Assembly: GCA_933228675.1 (NCBI GenBank)
Contig: OW121743.1
Location: 83,824,759 to 83,888,758, forward strand
Reading direction: 5' to 3'
Length of the DNA: 64,000 nucleotides
Origin: Stomorhina lunata
Taxonomy: Eukaryota > Arthropoda > Insecta > Diptera > Rhiniidae
The position numbers were made by a program, and so were the translations under genes. Of this stretch, positions 26,908 to 36,151 are shown one piece after another. Below the pieces are notes generated by a model. It did not search any database. It was not told where the DNA came from and worked only from the letters and a program-made list of their open reading frames with translations. Position 1 is the stretch's first letter. Each line of letters starts with the position of its first letter.

Positions 26908-27230
26908 TATATAATATATATAATTCCCCGACAACATTCCAATTGGAACAAGGGGTACTTCTCTCAGACAATGAGCTGCATCCGATTCTATTTTTAAACT
27001 CATTGAAAGGGACCTACGTTTTAACGCCGGCTCCGAACGGCGAATGCATTAGTTAGAGAAGTTTTTCATAGCCTAATACTCAATAACCAGTGGCTAGCTG
27101 AGTTATGAGGTGAACCGCCGCTTTTTTTGAAAATTTATTTTTTTTCAAGTGAATCTGGCCGGGGATTGAACTTGGGCCTCTGGTATGCTAGGCGGATGTC
27201 TTACCTGCTATACCACGGCGGTTCACAGAA
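26908..27230 (-). mobile_element. tRNA-derived SINE with target-site duplications
   Basis: A 323-bp retroposon read on the minus strand. Its 5' head resembles a tRNA: A-box TGGTATAGCAGG, then CCTAGCATACCAGAGGC, then the B-box-like AGTTCAATCCC. The anticodon/T-arm part closely resembles animal tRNA-Ala(AGC), recalled from general knowledge. A unique body follows, and the 3' end is a TA-rich tail. It is bounded by perfect 13-bp direct repeats AAAAGAAATTTTA at 26895-26907 and 27231-27243. A second copy is at 57.6-57.8 kb. It depends on LINE proteins for movement; which LINE is unknown. Confidence 0.85.
27162..27215 (-). promoter_or_regulatory. Internal RNA polymerase III promoter (A and B boxes) of the SINE
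   Basis: On the minus strand the A box TGGTATAGCAGG is at 27204-27215 and the B box AGTTCAATCCC is at 27162-27172, about 31 nt apart. The A box fits the consensus. The B box has one change from GTTCGA to GTTCAA. Confidence 0.7.
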
Positions 27231-27480
27231 AAAAGAAATTTTACAATCCGTAATAAATCTAAGAGATATTAATAAAAATTCTAAGTATAAAATATATTGA
27301 TATTTTTTCTAATTTAAGATTTTTAGTCTTCTATTAAAAGTTAAATATTATATTTAATAAAGAAGTCATATATATTTCAGGAATCGTATCGAAAAATCGT
27401 TAAAGTGTTTTAAGGAAAAATGTTGTTATATACTTTTATGATGTAAATAAAAATGTTTGTTAATGTTTATTAATGTATGT

Positions 27481-28255
27481 TTATACCCTTCACCACCATA
27501 GATGGAAAGGGTATTATAAGTTTGTGCTGATGTATGCAAGGCATAGAAATATTTGTCTCAGACCCACCTTTTAGTATACCAATAGACTTAGAATCACTTT
27601 CTGAGTCGATTTAGCGACTCATGCTGGCGACATGGGGCTGGCTGGACCCCCATGTAAACCTTGTAATCAAACTACAGGTCGCAATTCTAAAGATAATCTA
27701 ATGAAATTTAGCACAGATCATTTTTTTGATAATTGGACCATGGCTATTGAAATTTGTCAATATCGGTTTATTATTTATGGTACCTCCCATAGGTCCCACT
27801 TCCCGGAATTGATATATTGGCCACAAAAATCAATATTTTTTCATGAAATTTAAAACAAATACTGCTTTTGTTAACTTAAATCACTGTATCAAATTTCGTT
27901 GAAATCGGTTCACATTTGACCATAGCTCCCATACAAATTATTTTCTCAAAACGCACTAAATGGTACAAAATTCACTAAAACGCTCGTAAATCGGAAGATA
28001 ATGAGAATTTTAAGTTTATTTTTGCATACACTATTTTTGTAGCAACTGTAATCAATTTGCTAAATTTCATAATAGTCGGTCCACATTTGACCCTAGCTCT
28101 CTAAATGTGTAAGTTTTGAGAATATGAGTTTTGACATAATGACAAAATTTAGCAAATATTTGTCTTTATACAGGAAAAAAACACCTTTGACCTTAGTGAT
28201 GAAGGGTATCGTATGGTCGGGCTTGACCGACTACAGCACTTTCTTACTTGTTTTA
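27481..28255 (-). mobile_element. DINE-1-like element, subfamily 1, near full length
   Basis: It is the reverse of the copy at 10.9 kb. It starts TTATACCCTTCACCACCATA and ends with GAAGGGTATCGTATGG, the GTCGG/CCGAC-type hairpin region and CTTTCTTACTTGTTTT. It is 775 bp, longer than the 10.9 kb copy, because it retains an extra middle portion (GACCATAGCTCCC, TTTAGCAAATATTTGTC). The microsatellite part is reduced to CTGGCTGG. The 73-codon frame in it is chance. Confidence 0.8.
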
Positions 28256-31224
28256 ACATTACTTTGTAATTTTTCGAAAAAAAAATCTCTAAAACTTAAC
28301 AAGGTATTAGGTATATTTTTTACACAGTAGACCAATATATAAGAACGAGTTCTGCAATTTTATTTAATTTTTTTGAATACAGAGGAGTAGGCTTTTCAAA
28401 AACTTAAATTATTTTTAGAAAAACGGGTGTACGTCTTCATTTATGGCTGGGTACCATCAGATTTTTGCACAAACCTTACTTAAAACAATTTGATTAAAAC
28501 AAGTTTTGAAATTCATAATCAAATTTTTTTTACAGACACAAAAAACTGAAGTTTTGTCTAAAAATGGCTGATTTTCGACAACCGCTGGTTGTAGGGTGCA
28601 TGTCTAAAATTTATCAAGACAAATCTTATATGCATCCGTGAGGCCTTATCTTTTAGAAAATTTAAAAAAAATTTAGAAGTCATTTTTTACACTTTATATC
28701 GTATAAAGCAAACAAAAGATTTTTTTGCTACTTTTTTAAAGAAAGTAGTTTCAATCTTTGATATTCTGTTGCTATGACATGAATAAAGATATCACAATGA
28801 AATTATGTAGTAATGTAGATCAATAAGTTCAATAGACTAAAAAAACAAACAAATCCAGAATTCTCAATCCGGGAAAAACGTGTTTAAAAAATTTTGCTTC
28901 TTTTACGAAAATGGCAACACTGACACTATTTACAATGCGTTTCAGAAAAACATTTTCCAATCAATAAAAGATATGTTCGAAAATATGAATATTATATATT
29001 TTTTTTTAAATTAGTGTTTTGTCTTTGAGAAATTTTTATTTAAACTAAATCATTTTTTTAAATGTTGGCCTTTTTTGGACAGGGCATGTACGAGGACTAA
29101 AGGTCCAGTTAACCAGGAGTTTGTTTTGTACACATTTTTAACATGTTTTCTTTTAAAAACTCAAAAAACCTTTTTATGTTTAAAAAGAAAATATTTTTTT
29201 TAAGTGAAAAACTATTGCCATCTTTTAGGGAAAAATTAAAAAAAACATGCGATATTTTTTGTATATTTTAAATTTTAATATTTTTTACTTTTAAATGAAA
29301 GAAGATATCTATATATAACTTGCACAAACATTATTCAGAATTTCACTAAGAACTTAAGGAATATTTTGACGAAATTTTGGGACCTCAGATGCGTCCGCCA
29401 GATCAAAAATTTAGAAAAATGGGTAAAAAATCAACCTGAAAATTATTTTTACCCAAATATCTCGAAAGCCAAAAGAGATAACCTAGACATGTAAAAATGT
29501 TGCACTCCATATATTGATTAGCCGTATGGTCGTTTTCAAAAGTCCCATAAAAAAAAGCATATACAGCTTTTACTCAATTCGGAAACAACTAATGGAGACG
29601 ATTGGACACGTACTCAAAAAAATTTATGTTTGTTTGTTCGTTTATGTGTTTTTCATTGTTCAAATGGCACATTTCAAAACAACTTTCGTATAGCCTAATG
29701 CAATTTATATTACCAGATACAATACAGCCATCTTCTTTAATTTCATGACTGAACTTTTTGAATACTCTATCTTATCACATTTAATTTCTTATCATATTTT
29801 AATAGGTTAGATCTAATAATATTTATAATATTTGTTAACGAAAAACATTGCTGCCAAAAGAAAAAAGTGAATGCCTGTTAAAAGTTTTCAAAAGTCCTTC
29901 CAAATTGCATGAAAATCGTCCAAGGTTTTTCGTTTTTCTTCCACATCATTAAGAAATTTATGCACACACAGAAATTGTGTCATCAATTGTATTACAGCAA
30001 AAACATTAGAAAAACTAATGTTGAACATTAGCAAATACAAAACTTTTTCCAACTTTTTTTTTGTTTTTTTTATTTGTTGGCTGGTCTTTTTGAAAACTGA
30101 AAAGCAACAACAAAATTTTACAGTCTTTGCAATTTTTGCTAAAACGTAAATAAATTTCCAAATTTACCAAAAATATAAACAGACAGACGGACATTATCTT
30201 AGGGTTTACAATATGACGATTTTAACTTTTTGGGTGGCCTTAAACGTTTTTTCCTTAAAAATATTGTTGATGTTGTTGGTTGGTTTTAAAATAAAATATT
30301 TAAATGATTTGTTAACAAATATCTAAGCACTTTTTGTCATTCAGTTACGGCTTGTGCCTTCATGACGTTTATAACCAACATTTACAATCTTTTAAGCTAC
30401 TAAGTCTGAAGAAAAAGCTTTTTTGTTTCTGTTTTAATGTTGATATTGTTGTTACGCCTAATTTTTCACTTTATGCTATTGCCACCTTGATTGTTGGCAA
30501 CTGTTCACAGATACAGAAGAAGCAATAGCAACATCAACGCAACAACAGCACTAAAAACAATAGAAAGCAAAAATATGTATAAATTTAATAGGCAAATACA
30601 AAAACAAGTACGAGTACAAGTACAAGTTAAAAAAAAAATATTTAATACCCCAAAAACTGGGCTCTTCTTTATTTGTGTGTGCTTTGGTTTTTGACCAACT
30701 TTGAGATGGTTGCCAAAAAATTATTAACATATTTTTTATTACCAAGTCAAATTTTTTTTCAATAAATATTTTTTATTGCTTTCTAAGTTGCTGGCTTTTT
30801 CTGTTACACTTTTGCCTTTTTCGCAAACATTTTTCTGGCTGTTTGGTCTATTCTTCTGGTTGTCTGCTCTTTTTATATTTATTAATTTTGTTAGTTGTAA
30901 ATTTGTTGTTTTGAAATTTATTTAATTGTTCCAATCATTATGCCATTCATGTTTGTAAATATTTTTTTTAAGAATTTAAAGTTAGAAATTACTGTTAATT
31001 GTTATTTGTTAAATACGAGTATTTCTTGGCAATGCTAGTGTTAATTTTAAATAATTTATTATATAACAGAAATTTATGTTTGTATTCATTTTGACAGTGG
31101 TAGAATGTTCTTTGATGTTTGCTCGTTCATCCCATATTAGTAGACTTCGCAAAATTATTACAACATCGCCCTCAATCGCTGCCTATACTCAAAAGGATAG
31201 CGGCCGATGAGCGAAGAATAGATC
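28256..31224. other. About 3 kb A+T-rich DNA without recognised genes
   Basis: I found no coding region. Sentence-like, moderately complex stretches such as CGACAACCGCTGGTTGTAGG (28580-28599) and AGATGCGTCCGCCAGATC (29388-29405) look like old dispersed repeat fragments but cannot be classified from this window. The open frames at 30334-30745 overlap on both strands and carry no domain. Confidence 0.4.
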
Positions 31225-31744
31225 TTAAACTCTTGAAGTCTTTTTAGAAACACACTTTCCAGGTTGCAAGCCTCTAAATGCTCAAACATACAATAACCAC
31301 ACCCTAATCTAGTCCACTCCAAACCCTAAACAGGGAAAGAATCCAATGGGCTCTAGATAGCTTCGACCCATATAAAACAGAGGGTCCTGATGATAGCATT
31401 CCAGCCGGTCTGCAATATAATGCCGATCTCTTTCCTTCTTAAATTTTTGGAGCGCATCTACGGGCTTTAATTGATCCAAATCTTCTTTCCAGATCACAGC
31501 GCATACAACCAATAACCATACCGTCTTCGAGTCTACTTCGATTCTTCTAAACAGGGAAAGAGTCTAATAAGCTCTACACAGTTTCTAACCGTATAAAGCA
31601 GCGAGTCTGATGGTATCATTCCAGCCGATCTTCAAACAGCTCTTGATATACTTCATTGTTGGAGTATTTATAATGACCTGGGAGTGAATCTCACTAAAAG
31701 AGAACTTGTACTTTTCTCGCTGAAATACAAAATACCTCTATTTA
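31225..31744 (+). pseudogene. Fossil LINE (RNase H-bearing clade), reverse-transcriptase part, left segment
   Basis: Fragments of a non-LTR retrotransposon polyprotein in several frames. ETHFPGCKPL near 31240 precedes RERIQWALDSFDPYK and then TEGPDD (31339-31400), the conserved region just before the RT fingers. A second diverged copy of the same region lies at about 31545-31640. Next comes LGVNLTKRELVLFSLKYK (about 31680-31735), the RT motif D region. The catalytic core between them is deleted. Stops and frameshifts make it non-functional. The element continues at 32579 beyond an antisense insertion. Motif order is typical of LOA/I/R1/Jockey-type LINEs; the clade is not resolved. Confidence 0.75.
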
Positions 31745-32578
31745 CCTACTTAAATGGCCTATAGTTACAACCTGTTTAAGTCAAAGGCCGAAAATATTTT
31801 AATATTCCATTCGCTTCTATCTTGGACGCATATTTTACAATTCCATTCGCTTCTATCTTGGGCGCATATTCTACAATTTCATATGCCAAATTTGTAAAGA
31901 TTTTCTTCTATTTTATCTTTCCGTCAGGATCATTATCGACACTTCTTGCCGGAGCATTTTTATTCATTCGCATGACATGTCCTAGCCAATACAGCCGCTG
32001 TGGCTTAAAACTTTTACTAGGCCTATGTTAGGAAATAAATCATGTAGCCGATGGTTCATTCGGTGTCAATATTCCATGTTGAGGCAGACTTGTCCAAAAA
32101 TTTTCTCACAAACACTCCAAGGATAGCTTCATCTGCCTGTGCAAGTGCCCATGATTCAGCACCATACAATACAACGGGTAGTATAAGCGTTTTATAAAGC
32201 ATAATTTTAGTTCTTACGGAGACAAATTTATTTCTTAAGTGTTTGCTTAGGCCAAAATAGCATTTACTGGCAAGTATGATCCTACGTTTGATTTCAAAGC
32301 TTATATATTTGTTGATGTTCGCAGCGGTATCAAGGTATGCAAATTCTTTTACAACCTCGAAGCTATAGTTCTCTACGGACGCATGTGTTCCAATTCTAGT
32401 GTTCTGTCTGCCTGTAGAAGTCATCAGTTTTATTTTTGATGCATTGACAGCTAGGGCCATTTTGTTTAATTGCTCCTCGATAGTGGAAAAGGCGGCAGTT
32501 ACCTAGAGCAAAGTGCGTTTCAGAATATCAATGTCATCGGCAAATGCGAGTGGTATATGTTTTCTATTGATGTATTAA
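31745..32578 (-). pseudogene. Antisense LINE fragment nested in the fossil LINE (RT palm to C-terminus and 3' end)
   Basis: Read on the minus strand, PLAFADDIDIL (about 32545) carries the FADD catalytic motif. A TAG stop follows, then a 134-codon open stretch (32056-32460) with EFAYLDTAANI, EIKRRIILASKCYFGL and ILPVVLYGAESW. Further on is KPQRLYWLGHVMRM (about 31970-32015), the conserved post-RT segment. The 3' end contains GGCCTTTGAC and TATAGGCCATTTAAG, which recur at 60.0 kb. It lies exactly between two consecutive motifs (KYKIP and RLNKVEL) of the plus-strand LINE, so it inserted into that element. It is inactive: 5'-truncated with a stop codon and frameshifts. Confidence 0.78.
31805..31876. 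repeat. 36-bp tandem duplication
   Basis: Two adjacent 36-bp copies begin TTCCATTCGCTTCTATCTTG, differing at a few positions, inside the 3' part of the antisense LINE fragment. Confidence 0.85.
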
Positions 32579-34240
32579 AGAGAGATTAAACAAGGTAGAA
32601 CTTGTACTCACTGACCATGCCAAATATCTTGGGGTCATTCTGTACTCTAAAATGCCCTGGAGCCTAGACACCTAATTTACGGTGTCTAAAGCATCGAATG
32701 CGCTCTACTTGTGTAGAGGGGCCATAGCCAAAACATGAAAACCTAACCCTACTAGCACTGCCTGGCTCTTGGACTTGGTTGTGAGCCTATATTTATGTAT
32801 GGTACGCTGGTTAAGTGGCCTACACTCAATATCAGGCAATATCCCTGACTACTGCATATCTACTACCCTCTTTGACAAATTCTTTACCGAAACTATCTCT
32901 GAAGATCCCTTTTCCCTTGATAATGGATGCTTGGAGATATATACGGATGGATCTAAGTGAAAGAAGAGGATGAGGGCTTCTTCACCCCCTATTATGGAAA
33001 GAAAATTTTAGTATTCTTTAAGCTGAGGTATTGGCTACCAAAAAAATATCTTTCTAAAGTCCATATGACATCTGTCAAACTAATGATAAAATAAATTACT
33101 CTTAACTCGGGTGTCTGACTTTGCATTATTGGAACCTGGTCCCATTTATAAATAGGACACTCCACTATTCTGGATAAATATCCCTGACTAGATTTGCTAC
33201 TGCATATCCGCTCCCCTCTTTGACAATTCCTTTACCGAAACTTACTCTGGAGATCCCTCATCTCTCGATGACGGATGTTTTTAGATATACACGAACGGAT
33301 CTAAGTCTAAGAAAAGGATGGGAGGCTTCTTCCTCCAGCTATTTGGGAAGGAAATTTGTTTTAGGCTTCCCAAACTGTGTAGTATTCTTCCAGCCGAGAC
33401 AGCAGTTAATTGGATAAGAGATCCCTCATCCCTTGATGACGGATGTTTGGAGATACACACTAACGTATCTAAGTCAAAGAAGGGGGTAGGGGGCTTCCTT
33501 TAGATAGATAGATAGATTTTTGGATACCCGGGCATAACAACATACCTGGAACTCTATAGTGTGCAAACTTGCTAAGTCCGGTAATCTCCTTTATCAGGAA
33601 AACATCGACCAATTTACGGGCTTACCGCTTTCCGCCTGTAAATCAGTAATTAGGCAACCGCTTTATATTTCAGCTCAGAATATTTGGTCCACTGAAACCA
33701 CTTGTTCAATCTCCAGGTAAACATGGCCCACTTATAACAACAAACCTTCAAAATGCTTGGTTTCTATAGCTCGCCATCGATTCCGTAACTTGATTTCAAC
33801 CTAAAGGGATATTCACAAATTGCGTAACGCTTTTTTTTGCAAATTTTTACCTCCGCATTTTTACAATACTCATATGAAATGCCTCCTTCGTAACAAAAGT
33901 CATACGCCCACCCTCATGAGCTTTACGTTATTTAAAAGCCCCTTAATAGGGCATTGATTTTTTCGTTGAATGCTAGAAGAATAAACCTTCAACTGTCTCC
34001 ATCTGTGTTCTCCTCTTCACTGTGGTGACACCTCTTCTCCACAGCGAAGAGGAATCTTCTCTGCCAAGCCACTCATCAATGGTCAGGAATTAAATACTGT
34101 AGTGTTTTTTTCTTTCCAGCCTTGCAGGTACTACAAAGGGACCGTTTTTAGGACCCAAGTGAAGCTGACCTATCATCGGCTGCCTGCCTAACCCTTTTAT
34201 AGCTTTTTCAAAATCTTGTACCGTGCTGGTGAATTTCCAA
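32579..34240 (+). pseudogene. Fossil LINE, right segment: RT thumb, RNase H and C-terminal region
   Basis: Continues the plus-strand element. RLNKVELVLTDHAKYLGVIL (32580-32640) is RT motif E. ALYLCRGAIAKT with LVV and FMYGT follows as the thumb. An RNase H start motif (DGCLEIYTDGSK) appears three times, near 32920-32960, 33265-33310 and 33440-33480, so this portion was duplicated in pieces. CSILPAE (about 33380) and WIPGHNNIPG (33519-33550) match later RNase H motifs. A decayed LIGH...F region near 33940 resembles the C-terminal GH-plus-cysteine region of these LINEs. Frames change repeatedly and stops are frequent. A (GATA)-like run lies near 33500. Confidence 0.72.
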
Positions 34241-35257
34241 TGTGTTTTGATTAAGAGGGGATATCAAATTACTCTTATAATATAGCTAAGACTCAAACCA
34301 GTATTGAGAACAGATATACAATTAATTGTGTGAGTTTTGGGTAACTTCGGACTGAATTAGGTAGTTCCGTTATCGTACGAGAACATAACATAACTTTTAT
34401 TTGGAAATTATTTCATAATTAATAAAAATCTCTAAACAATTCATTCAATTGTATCATTTTTCATTTCCAAAATTTTCTATCTTTAAATCCACAAAAATCT
34501 TTTGCCAATCAAAACAAAACGCCAATAATCCCACTAAATTTCCCAATTTGTTAACATGACATTTTGAATCTATAAATTTATCTACAATATTAAAATGAAA
34601 TGAAAAAATACAACTAAACAATTGTTGACCCAAATCCGCATTTCAAACATTTTGACAAACCTTTAACAACAGCCACAAGTTGACAAAATTTACAGTGTAA
34701 CGCACAACAAACAAACGAGATAAAAAAAATAAATAAACAAACAACTGAAATAAATGAAAAAAAAAACATTTATTAACAATTTGGGTGACAAATTTGTTCT
34801 AATTCAAGTCACGCAAAATTTTTGTTTAGTTGCTTTGTATTTGATTGAGCCTGGGCTGGATGGCTAAATGGCTGGCTACTATCCCACATATATAAGTTAT
34901 TGCCGCCTGGCTGATGATGTTGATATTCAGTTGGACTTGGATGATTGTGGTTATTTATTTATAAATAACCATATAGCGGTGCTTTCAATTTTTTGTTCAA
35001 AATATTTCATATTGTTTTATTGCTTTATATTTGGCTAATATTTAATCGCTGACTGTCAGACTATCTGTCAGGTTTTTATGGCTAAAGTATTGTTGTTGTT
35101 GTTGTTTTTATGTAGATTTTCTCGTGTAAACTTTAAGTCAAGCACGTGCTTGAAATATTTCAAATCTGCTGCCAAACTAATGAATATGAGAGTACAACAA
35201 AACGAATATAATAAATTTGTGGAAAAACTGAACTACATCCCGAAAAGTTTTAACTAA
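34241..35257. other. A+T-rich DNA, no gene recognised
   Basis: Contains a GTTGTTGTT microsatellite near 35092-35107. No transposon end or coding region was identified. Confidence 0.45.
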
Positions 35258-36021
35258 TCTATATAAAATAGGGCACTTATTAGGGGTATTCATGAGAAGA
35301 AACAGTATATGAAAAGTTTTCCATCTTAATTTACACAATTTATTAACCATTAAATACAGATAACCGGTATTTTTTAGCGGTAAAAAGTAAAAATTTATCA
35401 ATTGTAAAAAGAACACATTTTGGGATATATCCTTAATATTGATATCCTTATATTGATTCCTTTATAGAATAGTAAACTAGGCATTTGTTTATGTTATGAT
35501 ATTAAGAAAAGTTGTTGCACATGAGCCGACAAATATTACTTAATTGGTATGACCAAGTTCCGATAGGTGGCGCCGCTGAAAATTACTTAAAACTAATTAA
35601 ATCGTAAACTGTGCACTTGATCATGCTATGATTTTTAGCAAAGTTGTTGCGTATGAGACGACAAAGGTTTCTAAGTAAACATGACCGATTTCCGATAGGT
35701 GGCGCCACTCTGGTATGATTAATTTCCGATAGATGGCGCTACTAAAAATGACTCAAAATCGTAAAATGTGCATTTGCTCATGCTATGATCTTTATCAAAG
35801 TTGTTATGCATGATCCGACGAAAGTTTCTAAGTTGGTGCAACTGATTTTCGCCAGATGGCGGTACTGAAAGTTAATAAAAATAAATTGTATCGTAAACTG
35901 ATCACGTGTTGATCGGACAAAATCAATAAAAGAATTCATAATTAATTTGATGTTTCTGTAATGTCTTTCCTTTAAATTTATTTTAGTTGGTAGCGCAGCA
36001 AAGCGCACAGGGTACAGCTAG
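35258..36021 (+). mobile_element. Helitron-type element with clear 3' end; 5' end tentative
   Basis: The 3' end is canonical for a Helitron: a GCGC stem (35993-35996 with 36003-36006, six-base loop), an 11-nt spacer, then CTAG at 36018-36021 followed by T. The proposed 5' end is A|TCTATATAAAATAGG at 35258. It has the right form, but I chose it only by pattern, so the length (764 bp) is uncertain. The interior is mostly a roughly 130-155-bp tandem repeat. No Rep/helicase is present, so it is non-autonomous. Confidence 0.65.
35469..35920 (+). repeat. About 130-155-bp tandem repeat inside the Helitron
   Basis: Three units start with GTTGTT at 35511, 35643 and 35800, with a partial unit before them. 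Shared blocks are CCGATAGGTGGCGCC, TCATGCTATGAT and ATCGTAAA. The middle unit is longer because the GATAGGTGGCGC block is itself duplicated. Confidence 0.8.
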
Positions 36022-36151
36022 TATGAAATATATTTTTCAAATCTATTTCTGTACTAACTTTCTTCAAATTTATGTGGTGTTTATATAACTAAAGCGGCAG
36101 ACGATTAAGTGAAATTTACATGTATTTTGTTTTTGTAGCAATAAAAAAATA

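Noticed and set aside
33492..33520. GATA repeat as a regulatory site
   Set aside because: Only about four units, inside a decayed LINE; no supporting context.
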